Below are positions 8,890-17,032 of a DNA stretch of 64,000 nt, one piece after another. Numbering within the stretch: the stretch's first letter is position 1; each line of letters opens with the position of its first letter. Origin of the DNA: Allobosea sp. 117. GTDB taxonomy: Bacteria; Pseudomonadota; Alphaproteobacteria; Rhizobiales; Xanthobacteraceae. The stretch is from the NCBI RefSeq assembly GCF_000702305.1, contig NZ_JNLC01000015.1:172001-236000 (forward strand), read 5' to 3'. A program made the translations under genes and the position numbers. The notes below the pieces were generated by a model. The model had not been told where the DNA came from and did no database searches. It worked only from the letters and a program-made list of their open reading frames with translations.

Positions 8890-9831
8890 ATGAACTATCT
8901 TCGCACGGCTATCCTGCTCGCGGGCATGACGGCCCTGTTCATGGCCGTCGGCTTCCTGATCGGCGGGCGAAGCGGCATGATGATCGCGTTCGTGGTCGCC
9001 GCGGGTATGAACATCTTCAGCTACTGGAACTCCGACAAGATGGTGCTCTCCATGTACGGAGCGCGCCAGGTCGATCGCGCCTCGGCACCGGAGTTCGTCG
9101 GCATGATCGAGGAACTCGCCCAGCGCGCGAAGCTGCCGATGCCGCGCGTCTACATCATGGACAACCCGCAGCCGAACGCATTTGCCACCGGCCGCAATCC
9201 TGAGAACGCGGCGGTCGCGGCGACCACCGGCCTGCTCAATTCGCTCTCCCGCGAGGAGGTGGCGGGCGTGATGGCGCATGAGCTGGCGCACATCCGGAAC
9301 CACGACACGCTGACCATGACGATCACCGCGACGCTCGCCGGCGCGATCTCCATGCTGGCGAATTTCGGCATGTTCTTCGGCGGCGGGCGCGACGAGAACC
9401 GGCCCTTCGGCGCCCTCGGCACGATCGCGATGGTGATCCTCGCCCCGCTGGCGGCGATGGTGGTGCAGATGGCGATCTCCCGCTCGCGCGAATATGAGGC
9501 CGACAAGCTCGGCGCCGAGATCTGCGGCCAGCCTTTGTGGCTCGCCTCGGCGCTCGCCAAGATCTCCAACGCCGCGCATCAGGTGCCGAATATGGAGGCC
9601 GAGCACAATCCGGCCACCGCGCACATGTTCATCATCAACCCGCTGTCCGGCGCGCGGATGGACAACCTCTTCTCGACCCACCCCAACACCGAGAACCGCA
9701 TCGCCGCGCTGCGCGAGCTCGCCGCGCGGATGGGCGTCGGCCGCGGCCCCGCCCCGTCGGCACCGCGTTCGGGCGGCGCGTGGGGCGATACCGGCGGCGC
9801 CGTGCCGCCCCGCCGCGGGCCATGGGGCTGA
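8890..9831 (+). CDS. htpX: Protease HtpX (M48B membrane metalloprotease)
   Basis: This 313-residue inner-membrane zinc protease takes part in quality control of membrane proteins with FtsH. Two N-terminal transmembrane helices (about residues 5-45) are followed by HELAH (130-134). A second hydrophobic pair spans about 145-195, and the third ligand lies in EYEAD (201-205). The end is Gly/Pro/Arg-rich, a common alphaproteobacterial tail. The ATG at 8890 has GGAGGGAC just upstream. Upstream in-frame codons are not conserved. Confidence 0.95.
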   Translation: MNYLRTAILLAGMTALFMAVGFLIGGRSGMMIAFVVAAGMNIFSYWNSDKMVLSMYGARQVDRASAPEFVGMIEELAQRAKLPMPRVYIMDNPQPNAFATGRNPENAAVAATTGLLNSLSREEVAGVMAHELAHIRNHDTLTMTITATLAGAISMLANFGMFFGGGRDENRPFGALGTIAMVILAPLAAMVVQMAISRSREYEADKLGAEICGQPLWLASALAKISNAAHQVPNMEAEHNPATAHMFIINPLSGARMDNLFSTHPNTENRIAALRELAARMGVGRGPAPSAPRSGGAWGDTGGAVPPRRGPWG

Positions 9832-9861
9832 GGCGACAGGGACAGCGATCGGACCACGCGA

Positions 9862-10272
9862 TCAGTCGGCGGCCTCCTCCGGCTCGGTGCCGGGAAGCGG
9901 CGCTCCGGTGAGCGGGGCGCCGGAAAGAAAGAGCTCGATGGGGCGCACCTCGTAGACGGCGGTCGGATTGACCCGGCGCAGCGCCCGCGCCACCGCCAGC
10001 GCCTCGTCCCGGCTCGCGCATTCCAGCGTGTAGAAGCCGAGCAGCGCCTCCTTGGTCTCGGCGAAGGGTCCGTCCACCACCGCCCCGGCGCCCGGCCCGC
10101 GCAGCGTCGCCGCCTTCTGCGTGGCGCCGAGCCGTGCCGCCGGCCCGAGCACGCCCTCGTCGACGAGGCGGGCATGCAGCTTCAGCAGTTCGTCCATCAG
10201 CGCCGCATCCTCCTCGGCGCTCCAGGACTGGACGATGTCTTCGACGTGATAGGCGAGAATGGCGTAGAGCAT
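9862..10272 (-). CDS. YCII-related / DGPF-domain protein
   Basis: This 136-residue protein starts MLYAILAYH and carries the DGPF motif (VVDGPFAETKEALLGFY), the mark of the YCII-like dimeric alpha-beta-barrel family found beside ECF sigma factors. The fold is related to muconolactone isomerase and the substrate is not known. The last 20 residues are Pro/Glu-rich. No ECF sigma gene lies next to it here. Convergent with htpX. Confidence 0.8.
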   Translation of the reverse strand: MLYAILAYHVEDIVQSWSAEEDAALMDELLKLHARLVDEGVLGPAARLGATQKAATLRGPGAGAVVDGPFAETKEALLGFYTLECASRDEALAVARALRRVNPTAVYEVRPIELFLSGAPLTGAPLPGTEPEEAAD

Positions 10273-10387
10273 CGGGCGTTCCTCATCCCTTTCCGGTCCG
10301 CTGCCGGATTGCGGCAGTCTTTCAAGGACGCAGCGGAAGGGCCAGCGCCGACATCGCGCTCGGAGAGGTTTCGGGAGCCCAAACGAA

Positions 10388-10419
10388 AAGAGGACCGGAG
10401 CGTTGCTGCCGGTCCTCTT
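10388..10419 (-). terminator. Intrinsic terminator downstream of the gstI-like gene
   Basis: A perfect 10-bp stem AGAGGACCGG (10389-10398) / CCGGTCCTCT (10409-10418). Read on the minus strand it is followed by TTTTCGTTT, which fits termination of the gstI-like transcript about 50 bases after its stop. Confidence 0.75.
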
Positions 10420-10468
10420 CAGAAGCGCTTCGCGGGGAAGCGGAATGGTACGTCGTCAGCGTCGGGCA

Positions 10469-10666
10469 TCAGCGCTTGCCGGGATTGCCGGCATCTTGCA
10501 TGGCGGCTTCGTGATACCAGCCGCTGCCACATTCGGCATAAGCGACGCCAAGCGATTCGAGATGGGCCGCGGCCTTCGATTCGGTGTTCGGCTGGCCGTG
10601 CTCGGTCCGGCCGCGGGGCCGGAACTGAATGATCTTGGCGCCTCCGCCAGGATTGGGACTCAACAT
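10469..10666 (-). CDS. gstI: GstI-like small protein (DUF2735; putative glutamine synthetase translation inhibitor)
   Basis: This 65-residue protein has the N-terminal AKIIQFRPRGR segment of the DUF2735 family, members of which are annotated as glutamine synthetase translation inhibitor. In Rhizobium leguminosarum gstI is a gene of about 63 codons transcribed away from glnII, and it lowers GlnII synthesis. Here the gene is also divergent from glnII, with a 467-base shared control region. AAGGAG precedes the ATG at 10666. Family and location agree; the inhibitory activity is inferred, not visible. Confidence 0.7.
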   Translation of the reverse strand: MLSPNPGGGAKIIQFRPRGRTEHGQPNTESKAAAHLESLGVAYAECGSGWYHEAAMQDAGNPGKR

Positions 10667-11133
10667 TCGATACGTCTCCTTCAGGGGTGCTGCGCGTTAC
10701 TGCATCAGCGGGAACACCGTTCCTACCACACTTTGCCGATGGGTTGCACAGTATGCCTGTTATGTAATCAACGAATGGCTACAATTTAATCACATCTGAG
10801 CGTGCTTCCCCCGGGAGCACACCGAATGGAGCGTCGGAACGGCCCGCGCGCTGATCCGCCGCGGCGTCACGACCGGCGAGCCGCCCCCGTGGCGTGGCCC
10901 AGGACCGGCGCCGGTGGGTTTTGTACGAATTTCCCGGCACATATCGCCCCCTCCCCCGCCGCCGGCCCGCACCTGCGACAAAACCGGCGGGAGCGAATTC
11001 TTCGAAAATCGAAGCGTCTCCCTCCAAATCGCCTCTGGCTGGCACGGGAAATGCTTTCACTTGTGTCCGGACGTTGGCGGGGGCTGCCATCGCGCCTCCG
11101 CTGCCTGCCTCGTCATTTCACGAGAGACCCGAC
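10667..11133. other. Divergent gstI/glnII control region
   Basis: This 467-base region has an AT-rich stretch (about 10690-10800) on the gstI side and a GC-rich glnII side that ends in the sigma-54 promoter. I looked for NtrC-type GCAC...GTGC dyads and found only weak half-sites (for example TTGCACAGTATGCCTG near 10744), so no activator site is called. No extra gene is supported. Confidence 0.5.
11040..11055 (+). promoter_or_regulatory. Sigma-54 (RpoN) promoter of glnII
   Basis: TGGCACG (11040-11046), GGAA, ATGCT (11051-11055): the invariant GG (11041-11042) and GC (11053-11054) are 12 bases apart, as RpoN requires. The predicted start is near 11066, leaving a leader of about 68 bases before the glnII ATG. 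glnII of rhizobia is known to be NtrC/RpoN controlled. Confidence 0.85.
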
Positions 11134-12168
11134 ATGACAAAGTACAAGCTCGAGTACATTTGGCTCGATGGGTACACGCCGGTCCCGAACCTGCGCGGCA
11201 AGACCCAGATCAAGGAATTCGATCACTTCCCGTCGCTCGAAGAGCTCCCGCTGTGGGGCTTCGATGGCTCGTCGACCATGCAGGCCGAGGGCCGCAGCTC
11301 CGACTGCGTGCTGAAGCCCGTCGCGGTCTATCCCGACCCGGCTCGCAAGAGCGGCGTCCTGGTGATGTGCGAAGTGATGATGCCGGACGGCGTCACCCCG
11401 CATTCATCCAACGCCCGCGCCACCATCCTGGATGACGACGGCGCCTGGTTCGGCTTCGAGCAGGAATATTTCTTCTACAAGGACGGCCGTCCGCTGGGCT
11501 TCCCCGAGCACGGCTATCCCGCGCCGCAGGGCCCGTACTACACCGGCGTCGGCTACAAGAACGTCGGCGACGTCGCCCGCCAGATCGTGGAAGAGCATCT
11601 CGAGCTCTGCCTCGAGGCCGGCATCAATCACGAAGGCATCAACGCGGAAGTCGCGAAGGGCCAGTGGGAATTCCAGATCTTCGGCAAGGGCTCCAAGAAG
11701 GCGGCCGACGAGGTGTGGATGGCCCGCTACCTGCTGCAGCGCCTCACCGAGAAGTACGGCATCGACATCGAGTGGCACTGCAAGCCGCTCGGCGACACCG
11801 ACTGGAACGGCTCGGGCATGCACTGCAACTTCTCCACGAAGTACATGCGCGAAGTCGGCGGCAAGGCCTATTTCGAGGCGCTGATGGCGCAGTTCGATAA
11901 GAACCTGCAGGCCCATATCGACGTCTACGGCCCGGACAACCACCTGCGCCTCACCGGCAAGCACGAAACCGCGCCGTGGAACAAGTTCTCCTACGGCGTG
12001 GCCGATCGCGGCGCCTCGATCCGCGTGCCGCACTCCTTCATCAAGAACGACTACAAGGGCTATCTTGAGGATCGCCGCCCGAACTCCCAGGGCGACCCCT
12101 ATGCGATCGCTTCCCAGGTCCTGAAGACCATCTCGGAAGTCCCCACCTCGACCGCCGCCGCGGCGTGA
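11134..12168 (+). CDS. glnII: Glutamine synthetase II (eukaryotic-type, GlnII)
   Basis: This 344-residue cytosolic enzyme makes glutamine from glutamate, ammonia and ATP. It starts [13 protein letters not shown] and includes [15 protein letters not shown] and the ATP/glutamate site [15 protein letters not shown] and [10 protein letters not shown]. The length matches the short GSII class, not the roughly 470-residue GlnA. GSII occurs in rhizobia and relatives as a second synthetase induced under nitrogen limitation. The start at 11134 is fixed by the conserved N-terminus; the frame open upstream (from 10894) is not coding. Confidence 0.97.
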   Translation: MTKYKLEYIWLDGYTPVPNLRGKTQIKEFDHFPSLEELPLWGFDGSSTMQAEGRSSDCVLKPVAVYPDPARKSGVLVMCEVMMPDGVTPHSSNARATILDDDGAWFGFEQEYFFYKDGRPLGFPEHGYPAPQGPYYTGVGYKNVGDVARQIVEEHLELCLEAGINHEGINAEVAKGQWEFQIFGKGSKKAADEVWMARYLLQRLTEKYGIDIEWHCKPLGDTDWNGSGMHCNFSTKYMREVGGKAYFEALMAQFDKNLQAHIDVYGPDNHLRLTGKHETAPWNKFSYGVADRGASIRVPHSFIKNDYKGYLEDRRPNSQGDPYAIASQVLKTISEVPTSTAAAA

Positions 12169-12174
12169 CCGGCC

Positions 12175-12275
12175 CGGCTGCCCCTGTCGGGCAGCCGCGC
12201 TTCCGCCCCCCTTCGAGGGAGGGCTCGACGATACGCGCAGCGCTTTCCGCCACCGGGAAGCGCTGCGTGCGTTTT
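12175..12275 (+). terminator. glnII terminator region (two hairpins)
   Basis: The first hairpin, GGCTGCCC (12176-12183) / GGGCAGCC (12189-12196), has no U-tract. The second is stronger: GCAGCGCTT (12237-12245) / AAGCGCTGC (12258-12266), extended by flanking ACGC/GCGT complementarity, followed by GCGTTTTC. The second is the likelier intrinsic terminator. Confidence 0.6.
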
Positions 12276-12379
12276 CGGCTCGCCGTCCCGCCAGAACCGA
12301 CGAGGCCGGGCCGCTGATCGGCGCAGCTTTCGCGCCGCGCTTGAAATGACGGGCGCTCGCCGCTACAGAAGCGCCGGAT

Positions 12380-12455
12380 GCCGCGGTAGCTCAGCTGGTA
12401 GAGCAACGCATTCGTAATGCGTGGGTCGGGGGTTCGAATCCCTTCCGCGGCACCA
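12380..12455 (+). tRNA. tRNA-Thr(CGU)
   Basis: The acceptor is GCCGCGG (12380-12386) / CCGCGGC (12445-12451). The anticodon stem ACGCA/TGCGT has loop TTCGTAA, with anticodon CGT at 12413-12415. T loop TTCGAAT, discriminator A and encoded CCA (12453-12455) follow. Its 3' end is followed 79 bases later by an integrase remnant, so it is a likely island insertion site. Confidence 0.96.
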
Positions 12456-12533
12456 TAACGACATCCAGCACAGTCCGAGATGACCCGAGAAAGCCAGTAA
12501 CCACAGGGCTTTAGGGGCCTTTATCGTCCGACG

Positions 12534-13528
12534 TTGTCCAGTGAGGGGCGTTGGTATGCGGCAGCGAACACCTTCGGGGTCATCGCCGACGAGTATATCG
12601 AGAAGCTGAAGCGCAAGGAGCGGGCGGAGACGACCCTCGCCAAGCTCGAATGGCTCCTCGGCCTCGCCCGTCCCGTACTGGGTGCACGGCCGATCACCGA
12701 GATCGGCGCGGCCGAGGTGCTGATCGTGCTCCGCAAAGCCGAGGCGCGCGGGCGGCTGGAGACGGCCCGGCGGCTTCGGGCGACCATTGGAAGCGTGTTC
12801 CGGTACGCCATCGCCACGGCGCGAGCGGAGAACGACCCGACTTTCGCACTGCGCGGCGCATTAGTGACGCCAAAAGTGCAGCCACGCGCCGCGGTCACCG
12901 CGCCGATCGCCTTCGGCGCACTGCTGCGAGCGATCGAAGCCTATGACGGCCAGCCCGCCACCCATGCCGCGCTGCGGCTGATGCCGCTTTTGTTCTCCCG
13001 GCCCGGCGAACTTCGGATGGCGGAATGGAGCGAGTTCGATCTCGATCGGGCAATCTGGACCGTCCCCGCGCCCGCGCGAAGATGCACCGCAAGCCGCTTT
13101 CGCGGCAGGCCATGGCCATCCTGAAGGAACTGAAGCCGCCGACCGGTGACCATCCGCTGGTGTTTCCCTCGGTGCGGACATGGCTGCGTCCGATCAGCGA
13201 GAACGCGCTCAACGCGGCATTGCGGCGGCTCGGCTACGCCAAGGATGAGGCGACGGCGCATGGTTTCCGGGCGACCGCGAGCACCCTGCTCAACGAGAGC
13301 GGACTATGGTCAGCCGACGCGATCGAGCGGGAACTCGGCCATGTCGAGGCCGACGAGGTGCGCCGCGCCCACGCCCGCGGCGAGCACTGGGAGGAGCGGG
13401 TGAAGATGATGTAGTGGTGGGCTGACCAGTGCGACGCGCTGAGGGCGGGCGCGGTTGTCATTCAGCTGCGCGCCGGCACGCCCGGCGGATGTACGGAAGT
13501 AACGAGGCCGAATCAGTTCCAGTCTTGA
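12534..13528 (+). pseudogene. Decayed P4-type tyrosine integrase
   Basis: The sequence encodes the core-binding and catalytic parts of a phage P4-like integrase (NTFGVIADEYIEKL, then LLFSRPGELRMAEW, HGFRATASTLLNE), but it is broken in several ways. The N-terminal arm domain is missing. A 1-base loss near 13070-13073 shifts the frame (WTVPA continues as RAKMHRKPLSRQA in another frame). The catalytic tyrosine position reads His (RRAHARGEHWEER, where relatives have RRAY). A TAG at 13412-13414 replaces the expected Gln after KMM, with WWADQCDALR readable beyond it up to a TGA at 13526. It is adjacent to tRNA-Thr. The family is sure; relatives are recalled from memory. Confidence 0.85.
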
Positions 13529-13908
13529 CTGCTCACTACACCCGCCCGACGTCGTCGGCCCGCTCGCGGCGGTCGTCCAGAACAGTCCGATAGCGTCAGC
13601 AAGTAACTGCTCATCCCCGATGTCCACCGTTGTCCACTGTCATTACCGGGGAGAAGAGGGCCACAACCCGTAGCTTTTCTCATGCATCCATGGATCATCG
13701 TGGGAAGGCGACCAACGTCATCCTGCTTCGGCCGGCGTGCCGCAAGCTAACCATGAGCAAATGAACCGAGGGGGCCGCCACCGGCTGTTGGAAGCCGGCA
13801 GCGGCCAAGAGGGTAGATCTCCTCTTGTGCCTGGAAGCACGGGACGGGTCAGATCATACCAGAATGATCCACGCGCGGAGGTCCCGGCTATAACGGCATT
13901 CCAGGTTT
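13529..13908. other. Gene-free stretch after the integrase remnant
   Basis: No supported gene in these 380 bases. It holds a 12-base near-repeat CGTTGTCCACTG (13628-13639) of CGTTGTCCAGTG (12532-12543), one mismatch apart, which brackets the integrase remnant. It does not match the 3' end of tRNA-Thr, so I do not call it an attachment site. Confidence 0.4.
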
Positions 13909-14511
13909 CTAGGCATGCCTGGACGGAGCATCTTGCCAATTGAGCCTAGCTCTAGCTTCTTCGACCAAATCCGCCAGCCGGCAGAGATGGTCGGCCACAA
14001 ACGCGCGCGTCGGCCCGTCTATGAGGCGGCCTTCTTCGTCGAACTTGCTCCCTGCCTGACCAATCATCACCTCGGCTCCGTTCAGCAGGCGCGCGTCCAT
14101 GTACACGAAGATCTGCCTCAGGTGATAATTAGCCAGTGCCGCGCCGAGCGCGCCGTTGCTCGCGCCCATGATGGCGATCGGCTTGCGATGGAAGGGTTGT
14201 TCGGGACGGCGCGATGCCCAGTCAATGGCGTTCTTTAGCATACCCGGCACCGAGCGGTTGTACTCCGGAGAAGCGATCAGCAGCGCGTCGGCGGCACGGA
14301 TGGTCTCGCGAAAGTGCACTGCCGGCCCGGGATAGCCGTGCAGTCGCACATCCTCATTGTAGGGTGGAATGTCGGAGTAGTCGTAGATGTCGATCGCCAT
14401 GCCCACCGGCGCCAATTCCCGGCAGGCGCGCAGCAGCGCCGTATTGTAAGACCCCTTCCGGGCACTGCCGGAAAGTGCCATCACCTGCATCGCGCAGTGC
14501 GCCGCCGTCAT
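13909..14511 (-). CDS. NADPH-dependent FMN reductase family protein
   Basis: This 200-residue flavodoxin-like oxidoreductase has the phosphate-binding loop GSARKGSYNTALLR near the N-terminus and the family motif SPEYNRSVPGMLKNAIDW. ChrR/SsuE-type enzymes use NAD(P)H to reduce FMN, quinones or chromate, and some feed reduced flavin to an oxygenase. The ATG at 14511 overlaps the stop of the deacetylase gene as ATGA, so the last two genes of this operon are translationally coupled. A second Met (14490) sits closer to the conserved start. It may reduce a quinone or flavin for the catabolic module upstream; that is inference. Confidence 0.85.
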   Translation of the reverse strand: MTAAHCAMQVMALSGSARKGSYNTALLRACRELAPVGMAIDIYDYSDIPPYNEDVRLHGYPGPAVHFRETIRAADALLIASPEYNRSVPGMLKNAIDWASRRPEQPFHRKPIAIMGASNGALGAALANYHLRQIFVYMDARLLNGAEVMIGQAGSKFDEEGRLIDGPTRAFVADHLCRLADLVEEARARLNWQDAPSRHA

Positions 14512-15185
14512 GGGGCCGCCGCCTGCCGACCCGGCTCGTCCGCGAGGGAGAATGTCGTCTTGTCGCCCGTCAGGACGCCGTCGCGTATGACGATACAGGC
14601 TGGCGGCAGCTCCTGCACGATCTCGATCCCGCGCCTGGCCAGTTCGTCGAGGAATGCGTCGAGCGTATCCAGCATTGGCGCGATGAAGCGGTCATGCAGG
14701 ACGAGGAGCGTCCAGCCGGTATCGTCGAGCTCCTCGATTCCCTTGGCGAGCCAGGAACGATGCGGGGCGATCCAGTCGCCGGGAGCGCTGGTCCAGGTCA
14801 CCACGCTGTATCGGTTGCGCTCAAGGTAGCCGAGCGCCTCGGCGCTCAACAAATGCGGCCCGACCGCTCCGCCGCCATTGGGGCGGAAGAAGCGGCTTGG
14901 ATGCGACAGCTCGCCGATGAGGCGTTGGGTCGCGCCGATCTCGCGCTCCACGCGATCGAGCCCCCCATCCTCGCCGAGCGGCTTGGTATGGGTCAGCGTA
15001 TGGTTGCCAATCCAGTGGCCTTCCGCATGAGCGCGGCGAGCGAGCTCGATGCCGCCAGGCTCTTGCAGGCGCTGGCCGACGACGAAGAAGGTCGCCTTGA
15101 TCGAGCGCTTGGCGAGGAAGTCGAGAAGCAGCTCGGTCGCGCCGGGCCAGGGACCATTGTCGAAGGTAAATGTGAGCCGTTTCAT
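14508..15185 (-). CDS. Polysaccharide deacetylase (NodB-homology) family protein with variant metal site
   Basis: From the Met at 15185 this is 225 residues. The NodB domain blocks are TFTFDNGPWPG (residues 4-14), ATFFVVGQRL, GNHTLTHT with His62 and His66, and RFFRPNGGG. The canonical motif is TFDDG: the first Asp is the base and the second a metal ligand. Here the second is Asn10, so catalysis or metal choice may differ. No signal peptide is seen, so it is cytosolic, unlike cell-wall deacetylases; related cytosolic members hydrolyse small amides (for example PuuE allantoinase). An alternative ATG at 15227 would overlap the GntR gene by 8 bases. Confidence 0.75.
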   Translation of the reverse strand: MKRLTFTFDNGPWPGATELLLDFLAKRSIKATFFVVGQRLQEPGGIELARRAHAEGHWIGNHTLTHTKPLGEDGGLDRVEREIGATQRLIGELSHPSRFFRPNGGGAVGPHLLSAEALGYLERNRYSVVTWTSAPGDWIAPHRSWLAKGIEELDDTGWTLLVLHDRFIAPMLDTLDAFLDELARRGIEIVQELPPACIVIRDGVLTGDKTTFSLADEPGRQAAAP

Positions 15186-15219
15186 GGTCAGGCATCCTCG
15201 GGCAGAGAGGAACGGCGGT

Positions 15220-15927
15220 TCAGCCATGGCCGTCCGTCGCCAGATCTTTCAAAGCGATCCGCAGCAGATTGCCAGTCTTGGTGTAGTGCTCGACGAGCAG
15301 GCCCACCGCGCGGTCGGTGTCGCGTGCCAGCACCGCCTCGGCGATCTCTTCGTGCTCACCGCGCACGTCGCGTGTGGTTGCGTGGTTGAGCCGCGAGAGG
15401 TGTCGGTAGCGATTGTTCTCATCGTAGAACTGCTTGGAGAGGCGCAGCAGCAGACTGGAGCCGCAGGCGGCCAGCAGGCTCATGTGGAAGGCCCTGTGGT
15501 GCCGCTCCCACTCCGCCTCGTTGCCTTCGATGCGGCCGACGCCCGACAGGCGGAAGCGGGCAAGGACGATGCCCTCCTCCCATTTGCGCCCGCCGCGGCT
15601 GATGGCGAGCCGCAGGGCACGCTCCTCGATCATGCAGCGGACCGCCAACAGATCCTCGAACTCGTCGGCGCTGACCTCGGCGACGCGGAATCCCTTCTGG
15701 TCCTCGCGCACCACCAATCCGTCGGCGGCGAGGAAGCTCAGCGCCTCGCGCACCGGCGTGGCGCCGACGTCATATTCTTCCCGCAGCTGCTCGATCTTCA
15801 GCTTGACGCCGGGCTTCAGCTTGCCGCTGACGACATCGCCGTGAATGCGCGCATAGGTCTCACTCGTGCGCGAGCGGAATTCCTGAGCGCCTTCCTCATC
15901 CACGGGATGGAGGTCGGTGGTGATCAT
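15220..15927 (-). CDS. GntR-family regulator (FCD/FadR subgroup)
   Basis: This 235-residue regulator has an N-terminal winged helix (GKLKPGVKLKIEQLREEYDVG, then TPVREALSFLAADGLV) and an all-helical FCD effector domain with the metal-binding histidines of that group (HHRAFHMSLL, HEEIAEAVLARD). FCD regulators usually repress catabolic genes until an acid metabolite binds. The ATG at 15927 overlaps the hydrolase stop (ATGA). It probably controls both this operon and the divergent transporter operon through the palindromes at 16858-16930. Confidence 0.9.
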   Translation of the reverse strand: MITTDLHPVDEEGAQEFRSRTSETYARIHGDVVSGKLKPGVKLKIEQLREEYDVGATPVREALSFLAADGLVVREDQKGFRVAEVSADEFEDLLAVRCMIEERALRLAISRGGRKWEEGIVLARFRLSGVGRIEGNEAEWERHHRAFHMSLLAACGSSLLLRLSKQFYDENNRYRHLSRLNHATTRDVRGEHEEIAEAVLARDTDRAVGLLVEHYTKTGNLLRIALKDLATDGHG

Positions 15928-16808
15928 GCGATCGCCCGCTCCCGCGTCTCGACTTCCGCCGCGATCGGGTTGGTCAGCGTGCCTATGCCGTCGACCTCCA
16001 CCTCGACGACGTCGCCCGGCCGCATCCATACCGGCGGCTTGCGGGCATGGCCGACGCCGTTCGGCGTGCCGGTGGCGATCAGGTCGCCGGGCTCCAGAGT
16101 CATGATCTCGGAGAGGATGGCGATGGTACGGTAGACGCTGAAGATCATGTAGTCGGTATTTGAGTTCTGCATCACCTGGCCGTTGAGCCGGGTGCGGATG
16201 CCGAGGCCCTTGGCATTGTCCGGCACCTCGTCGGCCGTCACGATCCATGGGCCGAGCGCGCCGGTGCCGTCGAAATTCTTGCCCGCGGTCCATTGGTTGG
16301 TCCGCCGCTGATAGTCGCGAATGCTGCCGTCGTTGAAAACCGTATAGCCGAAGATGACCGACTTCGCCGCGCTCTCCGGCACATGCCGGCAGCGCTCACC
16401 GATCACGATGGTCAGTTCCGCCTCATAATCCAGATGGCCGGAGCAGGTCGGCACGATCATCGGGTCGTTCGGGCCGATCAACGAGGTCGTCGCACGCAGG
16501 AACATGGACGGATAGTCCGGCAGGGCGTGCCCCCCTTCCTTGGCGTGTTCGGCATAATTCAGTCCCAGGCAGACGAATTTGCCGGGATTGGCGAGGGGCG
16601 ACAGCAGCCGGCACTGTGCCAGCGGGATCCGCTCGGCAGAGGCCGCGCAAGCCGCCTCCAGCTTGCTGCGCATGTCGGCACCCGCGCGGATCAGCTCCAG
16701 CATGGTCGCCGGCGCGCCCGGCACGTTCGACGCGACATCGACCATCTCCGACCCGATCACGACGCCAAGGCGGGGCCCGCCATTCTTCTCGTAGCTGACA
16801 AAGCGCAT
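15924..16808 (-). CDS. Fumarylacetoacetate hydrolase (FAH) family protein
   Basis: This 294-residue enzyme has the FAH core: FVCLGLNYAEHAKEGG, the metal ligand segment DYEAELTIVIG, GYTVFNDGSIRDYQ and TGTPNGVGHARKP. Family members cleave C-C bonds or tautomerise/decarboxylate beta-keto acids made by aromatic ring cleavage, such as HpaG in the homoprotocatechuate route. MRFVSYE at 16808 is the natural start; an upstream Met at 16820 exists. First gene of the minus operon, divergent from the ABC transporter. The ring-fission dioxygenase on the other strand makes a HpaG-like role plausible. Confidence 0.88.
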   Translation of the reverse strand: MRFVSYEKNGGPRLGVVIGSEMVDVASNVPGAPATMLELIRAGADMRSKLEAACAASAERIPLAQCRLLSPLANPGKFVCLGLNYAEHAKEGGHALPDYPSMFLRATTSLIGPNDPMIVPTCSGHLDYEAELTIVIGERCRHVPESAAKSVIFGYTVFNDGSIRDYQRRTNQWTAGKNFDGTGALGPWIVTADEVPDNAKGLGIRTRLNGQVMQNSNTDYMIFSVYRTIAILSEIMTLEPGDLIATGTPNGVGHARKPPVWMRPGDVVEVEVDGIGTLTNPIAAEVETRERAIA

Positions 16809-16857
16809 GGGATTTTCCAACGAGCGACAGGGGTTGTGTAAACTCGATAGATAGTAC

Positions 16858-16930
16858 CGATATCGCTGCGTATGAAAAAAATCAATACTGGACTAAAATA
16901 TCGATATTTGTTGACGCGCTTTCGAAAGCG
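16858..16930. promoter_or_regulatory. Palindromes in the divergent control region (candidate GntR operators)
   Basis: Three perfect palindromes lie in an AT-rich region: CGATATCG (16858-16865), AAATATCGATATTT (16896-16909) and CGCTTTCGAAAGCG (16917-16930). The first two share the GATATC/TATCGATA core and are centred 41 bases apart. The third sits between the -35 and -10 of the transporter promoter. At least one is probably the operator for the GntR regulator. Confidence 0.5.
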
Positions 16931-16940
16931 GCGGTAAGCT
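16911..16940 (+). promoter_or_regulatory. Predicted promoter of the ABC transporter/dioxygenase operon
   Basis: TTGACG (16911-16916), an 18-base spacer and TAAGCT (16935-16940). The spacer is filled by the CGCTTTCGAAAGCG palindrome, an arrangement that suits repression. Confidence 0.4.
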
Positions 16941-17032
16941 CCAATCAATCGCGCCGACGAGCGCATGCATCCGATCTCCCGAACGCCAACATGAAAGGGG
17001 GACGCGATGCCAACGATGAGGAAGGGAGGACT

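Noticed and set aside
10744-10760. NtrC-binding site upstream of glnII
   Set aside because: The GCAC half-site is not matched by a GTGC half at the right distance.
12532-13639. Near direct repeat CGTTGTCCA(G/C)TG flanking the integrase remnant as att sites
   Set aside because: Only 12 bases with a mismatch and no relation to the tRNA-Thr 3' end; chance repeats of this size are common.
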